A stretch of DNA of 64,000 bases from Pseudoalteromonas luteoviolacea (GTDB lineage: Bacteria; Pseudomonadota; Gammaproteobacteria; Enterobacterales; Alteromonadaceae): the NCBI RefSeq assembly GCF_000814765.1, contig NZ_JWIC01000009.1:62001-126000 (forward strand), written 5' to 3'. A program made the position numbers and the translations under genes. Below the pieces are notes generated by a model. The model had not been told where the DNA came from. It did not search any database and saw only the letters and a program-made list of their open reading frames with translations. Shown here piece by piece: positions 1 through 9,050 of this stretch (the stretch's first letter is position 1; the number at the start of each line of letters is the position of its first letter).

Positions 1-381
1 GACGTTGTACTGGTGGAAGGGCAAGGGTCAATTACACACCCAGCTTATAGCGCTGTGACATTAGGGCTTTTACATGGCTCTATGCCGCATGCGTTGATTT
101 TATGTCATGAAGCAAACCTAGAAGCCCATAAAAACTGGGAAAAAACGCCATTACTTTCACTCACTCAACTGATTGACACATACGAAACATTGGGGGGGTA
201 TTTACGCCCATGTAAAGTGGTTGGTGTCAGTGTGAATTGTAAATCACTTTCTGATGATGAGGCACGCAATGTCATCGCTCAAGTTGAGCGAGACACGGGA
301 TTGCCAGCAACGGATGTATATAAATTTGGTGCTCAGAAATTGGCTGATGCCGTTGAGTCATTCCGGAACAATACAAAGTAA
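1..381 (+). CDS. DUF1611 / DgcN-like protein, C-terminal part (5' end outside the window)
   Basis: The reading frame is open from base 1, so only the last ~126 residues are present. They begin DVVLVEGQGSITHPAYS, the EGQG..HP signature of the C-terminal P-loop-like half of DUF1611, followed by a conserved LLHGSMPHALILCHE stretch. The characterised member DgcN acts with the dipeptide-epimerase-like DgcA in D-glutamate catabolism, as a D-glutamate N-acetyltransferase; that is family knowledge, not proof of activity here. The partner, if present, must lie upstream. The gene ends 54 bases before the aminotransferase on the same strand, so it may open the accessory cluster or mark its edge. Confidence 0.8.
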   Translation, partial: DVVLVEGQGSITHPAYSAVTLGLLHGSMPHALILCHEANLEAHKNWEKTPLLSLTQLIDTYETLGGYLRPCKVVGVSVNCKSLSDDEARNVIAQVERDTGLPATDVYKFGAQKLADAVESFRNNTK

Positions 382-435
382 GTAACTGAATACGGGTATC
401 TAAATTGATATTCCATGTAACACGAGGATGTGAAA

Positions 436-1533
436 TTGAATGATGTAAGTAAGCAAGTGTCTGACGGATTTCGTCAGTTGCAGCCATACAAAGCGGGTTT
501 AACAACTGAGGCGATAAAATCACAGTACGGTCTAGATAATGTGTATAAATTCGCGAGCAATGAGTCGCCATTTCCCCCATCAGAATTTGCCGTTAAGGCA
601 ATGAGTGAGATGTTGACAGAGGTTAATCGCTATCCAGATTATACTGGCTTGCGTGCATCAATCGCACAAGAATACCAACTGGCATTGAATAATGTCATGT
701 TGGGTAGTGGCTCAATCAACGTATTAGATGTGTTGTTTCAGGCTTTTAGTGTTACAGATAGCAATATCGTGTTTACTTCAAGCGCTTACTTTGGGTATCC
801 ACTGTTGGCACAAAAATCAGGTTTAACTGTGAAGCTGGCCCAGCCAAATGCTCAGCTTAATCATGTGGCTGAAAACTTGATCCAGCAGTGTGATGAAAAT
901 ACGAGCCTCCTTGTAATTGACAACCCGGGCAACTTTTCTGGTGGCGCTTTAAGTGCTGATGAGATTGAGCTGATCTTGACACGCGTGAGTCAAGAAACCA
1001 TTGTGATTCTGGACCAAGCCTATGAGGAGTTTAGCGACGAGTCGAGTTTTAAGATTGATGAGCAGACTTTCAGTCGGTTCCCTAATCTGGTTATTACAAG
1101 GACATTTTCAAAGGCCTATAGCTTAGCCGCGTTGCGCGTTGGCTATGCGCTCGCTGATGCGGCAATTATTGACTGGTTAAATCGTGGTCAACAGCCCTTT
1201 CCCGTATCAAGCATAGGTGCTGCGGCGGCAATGGCCTCTTTAAACGACCGGGCATATCGTCAGTTAGTGATTGAGAGCACTAAGCGTGGTAGACAAAAAT
1301 TGTTTGATGGTTTGATTGCACTGGGCTTACAGTGTTACCCAAGCAATGCGAATTTTGTATTGGCTGAGTTTGGCGAAAAAGCATCAGAGATATTTCTCAG
1401 CCTGTTAGAAGCGGGATTTATAACGCGTCAAATGCAGGTTTATCAGCGTCCTGATTTGATCAGAATATCAGTAGGTAATGATGAAGAAAACACCCTGTTA
1501 CTTCAGAAGTTGAAGGAACTGCTTCATGCCTAA
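436..1533 (+). CDS. HisC-like PLP-dependent class I/II aminotransferase
   Basis: About 365 residues, similar in length and motifs to histidinol-phosphate aminotransferase. Visible are the aromatic AYFGYP segment that stacks on PLP, ILDQAYEEF with the Asp that binds the pyridine nitrogen, and TFSKAYSLAALRVGY with the Schiff-base Lys near residue 226. The usual NPNNPTG motif is altered to DNPGNFSGG, which suggests a specialised substrate. A GAGG at 424-427 favours the TTG start at 436 (8-base spacing); the in-frame GTG at 430 is too close. The gene overlaps the next ATP-grasp gene by 8 bases, so the two are probably cotranslated. It is not next to other his genes and more likely makes or consumes an unusual amino acid for the cluster product. 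Confidence 0.85.
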   Translation: MNDVSKQVSDGFRQLQPYKAGLTTEAIKSQYGLDNVYKFASNESPFPPSEFAVKAMSEMLTEVNRYPDYTGLRASIAQEYQLALNNVMLGSGSINVLDVLFQAFSVTDSNIVFTSSAYFGYPLLAQKSGLTVKLAQPNAQLNHVAENLIQQCDENTSLLVIDNPGNFSGGALSADEIELILTRVSQETIVILDQAYEEFSDESSFKIDEQTFSRFPNLVITRTFSKAYSLAALRVGYALADAAIIDWLNRGQQPFPVSSIGAAAAMASLNDRAYRQLVIESTKRGRQKLFDGLIALGLQCYPSNANFVLAEFGEKASEIFLSLLEAGFITRQMQVYQRPDLIRISVGNDEENTLLLQKLKELLHA

Positions 1534-2764
1534 CGTCATCATTATTAATCCGTACAATAAGTTTCCAGACTCAGAGCGCTGGGATTTTGAATTAATTGAA
1601 TATGAAAACTTCATTGATCACAGTGTCTATGACGTCACTTATGTTGTTGATAAGCGGGGGGAATCAGGTTTACCGAAAACGGTAGATAGGTATACACGGA
1701 TTGTCGTCGATGACTTATCGGATAATCAAGCTTTGGCAGCGACATTAGAATCGTTGATCGATCAGTTAGGCTGTGTTTATCGACTCATCTCTTTTTCTGA
1801 AGGGCATATGGACTTGCTCGCACAGCTGCGCGAGCGTCATGGCATAGTGGGCCCCAACATGTCTGAAACACAAAAAGCCAGAGACAAGCTGGTCATGAAA
1901 CAGGTGATTTCAGGTGCGGGCCTGCGCGCTCCTTATTTTATGGCTGTGAATAGTGACACGATAGGGGACGTTGACGCGTTTGTTCAGCAGCATGGTTTTC
2001 CGATTATTTTAAAGCCAACCGATGGTGCATCTAGTGTAGGTGTGCAGAAGCTGAATACCGACAAGGAGCTAAAACAGGCATTGTTGTCACTGGAGGCCGG
2101 TAATTGGGAATTGGAAGAATATGTTGCAGGCCAGGTTTTGCATGTGGATGGTTTAATTGATCTACAAGGTGAAGTTTGTCTATCCCTGCCCAGTGTCTAC
2201 ATCAACACCTTATTTGATTATTTGCGCGGTGTGCCTACCGGTTCTTATTTACTTCCTCCGCACACATCAAGATATGAAAAAATTCAAAATTTTACACATC
2301 AATGCTTAAAAGCGCTGAATTTTAAGGGGTGCCCATTTCACCTTGAAATCATCGAAAAGCCTGATGGCGAACTGGTCTTTTTAGAGAATGCAGCGCGTGT
2401 TGCGGGTGCTGATATCCCATACATGGTTGCCGATTGCACCGGAGTGAATTTATTTGAACAGTGGGTTGCCATGATCTTTGGTAAGCAACCCATACTGCCA
2501 TCGTATCAGTTTAGCTACGGCGCTTGGTTACTTTTTGGATTGCCCGAGCAATTGCCATGCACTGTAAAGGAAGTAAGCAGCTTTAAAGGAAGAATGCCGA
2601 CGTTATACAAAGAGCTGATCCCACAAGTTGGGAGTCAAGTGGAAAAAGGTCGGGGGTATTGTTCTTTACAAGCGGGGCGATTTATGTTCCGAGGCGCGCT
2701 GCTGGAAGATGTGCAGCGAGATGTGCAGTTTGTATTAGATAATTTTGACTTTCAAACGTGTTAA
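1526..2764 (+). CDS. ATP-grasp ligase 1 (carboxylate-amine ligase type)
   Basis: 412 residues. An N-terminal Rossmann-like preATP-grasp part (starting MPNVIIINPYNKF) precedes the ATP-grasp fold. Seen are the nucleotide-binding FPIILKPTDGASSVGV glycine/serine loop, the hinge WELEEYVAGQ, and a Mg-binding ENAARVAGADIPYM stretch in which Glu-Asn-x-x-Arg replaces the more usual EhNxR. Enzymes of this superfamily activate a carboxylate as acyl phosphate and join it to an amine, as in L-amino acid ligases such as BacD. The ATG at 1526 has AAGGA at 1513-1517. It overlaps the aminotransferase gene and is followed directly by a second ATP-grasp gene. The substrates cannot be read from the sequence. Confidence 0.85.
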   Translation: MPNVIIINPYNKFPDSERWDFELIEYENFIDHSVYDVTYVVDKRGESGLPKTVDRYTRIVVDDLSDNQALAATLESLIDQLGCVYRLISFSEGHMDLLAQLRERHGIVGPNMSETQKARDKLVMKQVISGAGLRAPYFMAVNSDTIGDVDAFVQQHGFPIILKPTDGASSVGVQKLNTDKELKQALLSLEAGNWELEEYVAGQVLHVDGLIDLQGEVCLSLPSVYINTLFDYLRGVPTGSYLLPPHTSRYEKIQNFTHQCLKALNFKGCPFHLEIIEKPDGELVFLENAARVAGADIPYMVADCTGVNLFEQWVAMIFGKQPILPSYQFSYGAWLLFGLPEQLPCTVKEVSSFKGRMPTLYKELIPQVGSQVEKGRGYCSLQAGRFMFRGALLEDVQRDVQFVLDNFDFQTC

Positions 2765-2775
2765 AGGAATTTCAA

Positions 2776-4098
2776 TTGAAAAATCAAGTGTTTGTTTTGT
2801 TGATCCATCAGGCTCGTTCCCATGTTTATGCGGATCTGATGAAGCGTTATTTGTCTGAAGTTGGTATTAAACCGGTGGTGATTTCTTCTTCTCCTCTGAC
2901 TGAAGCGCACGCCGAAAAAATTTCACTCATTAGTGATGATGTATTTATACAAGACGCTGAAGATTTAACGCAAGACGGTATATCAGCATATATTGAGCAG
3001 CTTAAACAGCAATATGAAATAAGAGGGTGTTTGGCCACTTATGAGGGTTATCGCTTATTAATGTCTTGGGTCAATGCTGAGTGTGGTGTGGTAGATGCTA
3101 AAGATGACGAAATTAAACGCTGTTTTGACAAACTTCAGCTGCGCCAAATATTGGTTGAACATAATCTAAGTACTGCGCAGGCCCACTTGGTCACTGCTGA
3201 GCTTTTAAGTGAGCTTGAGGGGCAAAACCACCAACTTTTTATTAAGCCTCGTCGCGGCATTGGTTCATTCTCCTGTTTTAAGTATGAGCCGGGTTTGCAG
3301 TACTCGCAAATTGAACAGCTACAAGCGGGTATGAAAAAAGACATACGATTCAAAAATATTTTTAGCGGTACTTACGATTTTATCTGTGAGTCATACATCG
3401 AAGGCGATGAATATAGCTTTGAGGTAATTGTACTTGACTCTACGGTGTATGTTGTGGGCACACATGCCAAGTTTTTAGAGACGATGTTTGGCACGACCTT
3501 GGAGACTGCCAACTCACTGCCAGCGGTTCAATTGTCAGATGAGCAGCAACACTCCGGTGAAGCGTATGTCACTGCGTGTTTACAGGCCTTACAGATAAAG
3601 CAAGGAGCCTATCATGTTGAGACACGGTTTGATGGCAGCACAGGGCAATGGAATATCATTGAAGTGAATCCACGAATGGGTGGCGCGTTAATAAATCAAA
3701 GTGTGGGTGTATTTGCTGAAAAGTTTGATTTTCTGCAGATGTGGGTGCTGTCGTTAGTTTTCTCTGATGGGGAAAAGCGAACGCAATTTAAACAGACACT
3801 TGCGCAATTGAGAGAGAGTAAAAGGAGAGCAGACAACTCCATCACAACGGCATCGGTATTTATTAGCAAATATGGTGAACCGGGCAAGACCTTAGCAAAA
3901 CTCTCTGTCGATAAATTGAGGCGTGTACCGGATATTTGTGAAATCAGCGCGACGGTTGGCACCAAACTACCTGAATCAAATCGCGGCATTTTCCTATTGA
4001 ATGCACTATGGAAAGTTGATGCCAAAGATTTGGCTAACGAATTGCCATTTCTTAACCAAGTTTTAGATGAAGATTTAATTATTGAGTACGAGAAATAA
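2776..4098 (+). CDS. ATP-grasp ligase 2
   Basis: About 440 residues. ATP-grasp signatures are LFIKPRRGIGSFSCFKYE (ATP-binding Lys and flexible loop), CESYIEGDEYSFEV (hinge and B-subdomain) and IIEVNPRMGGALI, the classical Mg-binding E-x-N-x-R. It is therefore a more canonical ligase than the gene before it. An AAGGA at 2764-2768 sits 7 bases ahead of a TTG at 2776, which I take as the start; the GTG at 2758 overlaps the previous gene but has no good ribosome site. Expected to form a peptide or amide bond. With two further ATP-grasp genes in the block, sequential ligation of a small peptide is plausible. Confidence 0.85.
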   Translation: MKNQVFVLLIHQARSHVYADLMKRYLSEVGIKPVVISSSPLTEAHAEKISLISDDVFIQDAEDLTQDGISAYIEQLKQQYEIRGCLATYEGYRLLMSWVNAECGVVDAKDDEIKRCFDKLQLRQILVEHNLSTAQAHLVTAELLSELEGQNHQLFIKPRRGIGSFSCFKYEPGLQYSQIEQLQAGMKKDIRFKNIFSGTYDFICESYIEGDEYSFEVIVLDSTVYVVGTHAKFLETMFGTTLETANSLPAVQLSDEQQHSGEAYVTACLQALQIKQGAYHVETRFDGSTGQWNIIEVNPRMGGALINQSVGVFAEKFDFLQMWVLSLVFSDGEKRTQFKQTLAQLRESKRRADNSITTASVFISKYGEPGKTLAKLSVDKLRRVPDICEISATVGTKLPESNRGIFLLNALWKVDAKDLANELPFLNQVLDEDLIIEYEK

Positions 4099-4112
4099 GT
4101 AAAGGAAATAAT

Positions 4113-5222
4113 ATGAGCAATGTAGTAGAACCAGCGCGCTTTATGTGGAATGTACCTGTAGGCGGAAACTTAAAACCAGATAATGCAGGGATAAAATCTA
4201 TATTCACTTTTGATGTAGATGAATTGATTAAATATGCACAAACCGCTGAAGCAATGGGGATCGAGCAGCTGCTTTTAGGGGTGGGTTACCACTGTGCAGA
4301 TGCATTTACATACATCGGATCTTTGATACGAGCGACTAAAAAAATCAAATTTATCATTGCTTATCGCGCAGGGATGGTGGCACCCACGACCTTTGTTCAA
4401 ATGATTAACTCACTCTCTGGATTTGGCGAAAATCGCGTATCTATCAACATGGTTGCAGGTATTTCACCGGTCGAGCAAAAGTATTACGGGGACTTCTTAC
4501 CGAAAGAGGAAAGACAGGCTCGTCTAGATGAGTTTATGACAATATGCAATTTGTTTTGGGATAACCGTGGTCCTGTCAACTTTTCTGGTAAATATTATCA
4601 AATTGAAAATGGTGAACTGCACATAGGATATAGCAATGAAGCTGACCGCCCAGAGATGTTTTTCAGTGGTAACTCGGATACTTCTCGTCTGCTAGCTGCC
4701 AAGCATAATGCGATTTGGTTGAGGTACAGTGATACCGCAGAAAACATTGCAAAAAGCGCCGAGCCTTGTATTGAGTCTGGTAATCAGATGGGGATCCGCA
4801 TGTCCGTCATTGTCCGTCCGACTCGTGAAGAGGCTCTACAAAGGGTAGATGAAATGTTGGATGGAACAGACCCTAAATGGGCGAAGTTTTTAACTGATTT
4901 TATGAAAACGTGCGATTCGAAGGCTGTTAATGACATTTGCAAGTTGGCAGAAGAGGCTGGAAATAGTTGGTTAAATGACATCCTTTGGACCGGAGCGATT
5001 CAAATTAGAGGTGGATCTTCGTTGGCCATGGTTGGTGATCCTGATCAAGTGGCTGATTACATTATGCAATACAAAGCGGGTGGCGCCTCGACATTTATTA
5101 TGCAAGGTTGGCCGCATTTAGAAGAAATGAAGTACTTCACAGAGCTGGTCATTCCTAGAGTGAGACAGCGAGAAGCAAAACTACGTGAACAACAAAAGCA
5201 AGCTGAAGCAGTAGCACAATAA
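4113..5222 (+). CDS. SsuD-like LLM class flavin-dependent monooxygenase
   Basis: 369 residues of the bacterial luciferase-like fold. The resemblance to alkanesulfonate monooxygenase SsuD runs along the whole length: FIIAYRAGMVAPTTF near residue 85, NMVAGISPVEQ near 110, MSVIVRPTREEA near 230, and the C-terminal SLAMVGDPDQVADYI and GWPHLEEM. Such enzymes use reduced FMN from a separate reductase and oxygen to oxidise a small organic substrate, for SsuD cleaving sulfonates to aldehyde and sulfite. The Fre-type reductase at 12502 could supply the FMNH2. A good ribosome site (AAAGGA, 4101-4106) precedes the ATG. In this setting it probably oxidises a biosynthetic intermediate rather than scavenging sulfur, because no ssuABC transporter genes are nearby. 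Confidence 0.85.
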   Translation: MSNVVEPARFMWNVPVGGNLKPDNAGIKSIFTFDVDELIKYAQTAEAMGIEQLLLGVGYHCADAFTYIGSLIRATKKIKFIIAYRAGMVAPTTFVQMINSLSGFGENRVSINMVAGISPVEQKYYGDFLPKEERQARLDEFMTICNLFWDNRGPVNFSGKYYQIENGELHIGYSNEADRPEMFFSGNSDTSRLLAAKHNAIWLRYSDTAENIAKSAEPCIESGNQMGIRMSVIVRPTREEALQRVDEMLDGTDPKWAKFLTDFMKTCDSKAVNDICKLAEEAGNSWLNDILWTGAIQIRGGSSLAMVGDPDQVADYIMQYKAGGASTFIMQGWPHLEEMKYFTELVIPRVRQREAKLREQQKQAEAVAQ

Positions 5223-5229
5223 AGTGAAG

Positions 5230-5262
5230 TGGCGTGTGAGGTATTGTTTGCCTCACGCGTAA
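5230..5262 (+). other. Intercistronic hairpin between monooxygenase and adaptor genes
   Basis: GCGTGTGAGG and CCTCACGC form an imperfect stem with a two-base bulge and a ~9-base loop. No T-run follows, so it is not a standard terminator. It could stabilise or process the mRNA, or partly separate expression of biosynthesis and export genes. Confidence 0.4.
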
Positions 5263-5288
5263 AAGCAAGGAATGAGGGGCAAAAAGCG

Positions 5289-5897
5289 ATGAAATTAGTC
5301 ATCATAATGACACTATTCTTATTGCTATCAGATGCGAATGCTAATGATAGTAATATCTACTTGATAGGTAAGTTTAATTACCAAAGTAAACGGATTGTCA
5401 CGTCAAACGTTGATGGCATTGTCAATAAAATCAATATTAAATCTGGTCAAAAGATTTCAGACGATTTGCCCATTGCGGAGGTCACGCCCTTTGATCCAAA
5501 TATAAAAAAACAACTTATCTTCGCTGGCAGCGGCGACTACGTGGTGTCAGAAGTGATGTCTCGCGAAGGGGTTAAAGTTGATAAATATCAGCCTATATTG
5601 TCGTTAGCTAGACGCGCGGATCTGAATGTTAGAGCGATTAGCTACTATCCAAACAATCAATATGTCAACATCGGTAAGAAAGTCACGGTCATTCTTGACC
5701 CAGATGGATATGCCATTCCGCTCAATGGCGAAGTGGATGCCATACACAATCGTCACTCTGAACTAGGAGGGGTTTCTAAATCCGAAGTAGAAATTAAGCT
5801 GGATACGCAAACGTGTTTTGTGGATGAAACCTGCAATCGACTTTTTCGGTTTGGCAGTTTAGTCAAAGTGCAACTTAATAAAAGCAAAGCGTTGTAA
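5289..5897 (+). CDS. Minimal periplasmic adaptor (HlyD/MFP-like) of an RND pump
   Basis: 202 residues from the ATG at 5289, chosen because GAGGGG lies at 5274-5279 and the protein then starts with a signal peptide (MKLVIIMTLFLLLSDANA). The mature part has lipoyl-like halves (VDGIVNKINIKSGQKISD; GDYVVSEVMSREGVKVDKYQPIL) followed by a beta-barrel-like segment (VNIGKKVTVILDPDGY). RND adaptors are usually 350-400 residues with a long alpha-helical hairpin between the lipoyl halves; here about eight residues take its place and the membrane-proximal domain is short. It lies 5 bases before the permease gene, so the pairing is secure, but how it would contact an outer-membrane channel is unclear. No TolC-like gene is in the window. 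Confidence 0.75.
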   Translation: MKLVIIMTLFLLLSDANANDSNIYLIGKFNYQSKRIVTSNVDGIVNKINIKSGQKISDDLPIAEVTPFDPNIKKQLIFAGSGDYVVSEVMSREGVKVDKYQPILSLARRADLNVRAISYYPNNQYVNIGKKVTVILDPDGYAIPLNGEVDAIHNRHSELGGVSKSEVEIKLDTQTCFVDETCNRLFRFGSLVKVQLNKSKAL

Positions 5898-5902
5898 TCG
5901 TT

Positions 5903-8900
5903 ATGGCACTGAACATGTCTGGCCTGTTAGCAAGGTACAAGTTTATATTTGCCGTGACGGTATTTCTGACGATTTGCGGAAGTTACGTTGCCAATAAGCT
6001 GCCGATCTCTATGTACCCAACGGTGAATAAGCCAAATGTAAGGGTGACGTTGAGGCCAATGCAGGACGCATATGGCTTTTATAATCAATGGGGTCATAAA
6101 ATTGAACGCTCACTGAAAACCATCAGCAATGTGGTGGATGTTGAGGGGACCTATAAGCAAGGTTTAGTGCGCTATAGCGTGAATTTCGATTGGCAAGTAG
6201 ACCCAGAAATTGCGAAGCGCGATGTTGCAGCCATCGCCTCTTTTTATCATGCACAGCTACCAGAGCATGAACCTGCGCCCATTGTTGACATCTTAGATCC
6301 TAGCTCTGAAAACTATTTCATTATTTATTCAGATAAATTTAATAATGCAGAATTAAGTAGATTACTGGATGAACAACTGGTTCCCATGATCAATGACATG
6401 GAAGGAGTTGCTTTTAGCCGTGTTTCCAAGGGAAATCTGCCGTTTGTGAATATTCGGCTAAGCCCATACAAGCTAATCGAGTATGGTATCTCTGCCAGTG
6501 ATGTCATCGATACACTGAATCGACATCAATATGATTTAAAGCTTGGTGAGCTACATAGTAAGACGCAGGGGAAAATCAGTCTAAAGCTGAATAAGTCTTT
6601 ATCAAACCTTGATGAAATAAAGCGTATTAAGGTTGCCACAATAGCCGGTTCGCCTGTATTGATTGAGCATGTCGCGAGCGTGTTTTTTGACAAAGAACCC
6701 AACCGTCGTCATTTTTTATTAGATAACAAGGATGTAGTGACACTGGCAATGTGGCCCAAGCCGAATGCCAATATTTACCAAGTGTCCAAAGAATTTAAAC
6801 GGGTGGTCAATGAGTTTGTTGAGGGCTTTGGCGGTGTTGCTGCTTTAAACGATCCTCAACGTTTTATTGATAAAGCAATTGAAAGCATTCTATATGCTTT
6901 GTTGCTTGGTATGGCGATTTCGGTGTTCGTGGTACTGGTATTTTATAGAAAGTTATCAAGCACTTTGATTATTTGTATCAGTATGCCAATTTCTTTGGCT
7001 TTGGGCATTCTGATTATGCGCGCATCGGGTGTCAGTATTAATCTCCTTTCGTTGGGGGGCATGAGTATTAGTATCGGGTTAGTAGTCGACAATGTGATCA
7101 TTGTTTTAGATCGTATTGAGCGAGCCCGCAAGCAAAGTGGTTTACTGAGCTTTTCAGTTATCGTTGAAGCAGTACGTGATGTCACTTCCCCAATTATGGT
7201 CTCGACCATTACATCGGTGTTAGTCTTCTTACCATTGGCCTTTTCTCACCCCGCTGTGTCTTCAATCCTAAGAGATATTGTTCTGGTCTCTTCCAGTATC
7301 ATTATCTCCTCGCTTTTTATCAGTATTTTTCTCACTCCCTCTATTTATATGCTTTTTTGTAAAAATAGACCGGCGAGAAAAATGAATACGAAAGAAAAAG
7401 AATCAACGGCGCCAAAGTACATTGTTTTTCTACATAGACATGTTTGGTTGTCTGCGGTGGTGTGTTTGAGTGTTATTTCTGTATCTATATATTTAATAGC
7501 TGATGCAAAAGGAAAGCTTAAAACAGAGATTATTGCTGAGCCTAAAGCTGAGATTATTGATGTTGCGATCGACTTTAATGAAGTGGGTGTCAGTAAAATA
7601 AGGAAGCTTGAAATTATCAAGCCGATATATGACAAGATTAAATCTGAATTAGATTCTGAAGTTAATTATGTTTATATGGATATGAGAGATAATATAGTTT
7701 TTTTATCATTGTTTTTGAATTCATATAAGCAATTTGAGACCTCAATGGATAAGCTATCTAAGATAGATTTTTCTAATGAGTATTCAGATGTGAGTTATTC
7801 TCCTTTTGTAACGGCGGCATTAAATGTAAAGTCTAATCCGGATTTAATTGTAAAGGTCCTTGGTAAATATCCAGAACAAAATAGATTGATTTTAAAAGAG
7901 GTTTATAAAATAAGTAAATCTGACAAAGGGCTGATTAAAAAGGTTAAGAACATCCCTGGTGATAGGAAGTCTAAATCACTTGTTGTTAATTATAATGAGC
8001 TGGCTATTAATAACTTGCTTGAAAGTGGTTTGTCAGATGATAAATTTAAAGAAATAGAAAATTATATAGAATATTCTTCAGAGCCAAGAAAGCTTTATAA
8101 CCTTAAATTACAAGACCAAGAGCTGCCTTTAAAGCTGAGCGTTGATAAAAATAAAGATCAAATATCACATATATATGAAGTACCTTTGGTTATAAATGAT
8201 CATGCTGTATACCTCAATGATCTAATCACCCTCACGAACCAACAAGAGTGGCGTCAGTACTACTCTAGAAATGGAGAGTTAAGTTACCAAGTAAACATCT
8301 GGTTTAACCCGAGTGTTAATAAAAAACAGATAGAAGCGTTCAAAGATCGACTTAAAGCAGTGTTAAGAGAACACTATCCTGATGGTGTGTTACCAATTGC
8401 TTTTGAAAAGGGGAGTGAAGACTCTACATTAGCAGTGATTTCTCTGGTCGAGTCTCTCATACTTTCATTTGCACTTGTCTTCATGGTTATTATGGCTGTT
8501 TTTCATAGTTATAGTCGTACTTTAATTTGCTGCTTATCGATTTTATTTTCTATTAGCGGTGCAATGGTTGCGCTGGTATATTTTGATTGTTCTCTTTCAG
8601 TAAATGCTTTGCTTGGTGTTCTTATCTTGGTGGGTCTATCCGTTAATAACTCAATATTAATATTGGATCAGTATATTAAGTTTAAGTCTGTTTTAGATTT
8701 AAGCTCTGCAATTTATATGAGTGTTAAAGTTAGGTTAAAAAGCTTGGCGGTCACAAATTTGACCACTGTTGGTGGTATGGTTCCCTTAATAATTGGATTT
8801 GGACCAGGAGAGGATATTCTTAGGCCTTTAGGTGTTTCTGTTGCTTTTGGTCTAATCTCAACAACGATTTTTACGATATTTACTATGCCCTTTTTATTAA

Positions 8901-8950
8901 CTTTTATAGATAGAAAAGAGCCTTTTGTCAGGGAAGAAGTCGCATTTTAA
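5903..8950 (+). CDS. RND efflux permease (HAE1/AcrB superfamily)
   Basis: 1015 residues, normal for the family. TM1 is at ~10-30 (LLARYKFIFAVTVFLTICGS), then a first periplasmic loop, TM2-6 at ~325-490, TM7 at ~515-535, a second periplasmic loop, and TM8-12 at ~855-1005. Proton-relay positions differ from AcrB: TM4 reads GLVVDNVIIV (Asp396-Asn397 instead of Asp-Asp) and TM10 reads GLSVNNS (Asn915-Asn916, no Lys). Such VDN/VNN variants occur in RND subfamilies distant from AcrB. From about 7.5 to 8.2 kb, the second periplasmic loop, the DNA is markedly AT-rich with many AAT, TAT and AAA codons. With the adaptor and the MFS gene it probably exports the cluster product or gives self-resistance. 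Confidence 0.9.
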   Translation: MALNMSGLLARYKFIFAVTVFLTICGSYVANKLPISMYPTVNKPNVRVTLRPMQDAYGFYNQWGHKIERSLKTISNVVDVEGTYKQGLVRYSVNFDWQVDPEIAKRDVAAIASFYHAQLPEHEPAPIVDILDPSSENYFIIYSDKFNNAELSRLLDEQLVPMINDMEGVAFSRVSKGNLPFVNIRLSPYKLIEYGISASDVIDTLNRHQYDLKLGELHSKTQGKISLKLNKSLSNLDEIKRIKVATIAGSPVLIEHVASVFFDKEPNRRHFLLDNKDVVTLAMWPKPNANIYQVSKEFKRVVNEFVEGFGGVAALNDPQRFIDKAIESILYALLLGMAISVFVVLVFYRKLSSTLIICISMPISLALGILIMRASGVSINLLSLGGMSISIGLVVDNVIIVLDRIERARKQSGLLSFSVIVEAVRDVTSPIMVSTITSVLVFLPLAFSHPAVSSILRDIVLVSSSIIISSLFISIFLTPSIYMLFCKNRPARKMNTKEKESTAPKYIVFLHRHVWLSAVVCLSVISVSIYLIADAKGKLKTEIIAEPKAEIIDVAIDFNEVGVSKIRKLEIIKPIYDKIKSELDSEVNYVYMDMRDNIVFLSLFLNSYKQFETSMDKLSKIDFSNEYSDVSYSPFVTAALNVKSNPDLIVKVLGKYPEQNRLILKEVYKISKSDKGLIKKVKNIPGDRKSKSLVVNYNELAINNLLESGLSDDKFKEIENYIEYSSEPRKLYNLKLQDQELPLKLSVDKNKDQISHIYEVPLVINDHAVYLNDLITLTNQQEWRQYYSRNGELSYQVNIWFNPSVNKKQIEAFKDRLKAVLREHYPDGVLPIAFEKGSEDSTLAVISLVESLILSFALVFMVIMAVFHSYSRTLICCLSILFSISGAMVALVYFDCSLSVNALLGVLILVGLSVNNSILILDQYIKFKSVLDLSSAIYMSVKVRLKSLAVTNLTTVGGMVPLIIGFGPGEDILRPLGVSVAFGLISTTIFTIFTMPFLLTFIDRKEPFVREEVAF

Positions 8951-9050
8951 CTTTGTATGTTTTTAAATTCTGATTGTGGGTTATTTATTCAAATATTCGT
9001 TACATTTTTATTTTTAAAGCTCAAATTAAAATTCAATAAGGAAAGAGATT

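Noticed and set aside
4113..5222. Bioluminescence luciferase (luxA)
   Set aside because: The sequence is SsuD-like throughout, and no luxB or fatty acid reductase genes accompany it, although a LuxG-like reductase is present.
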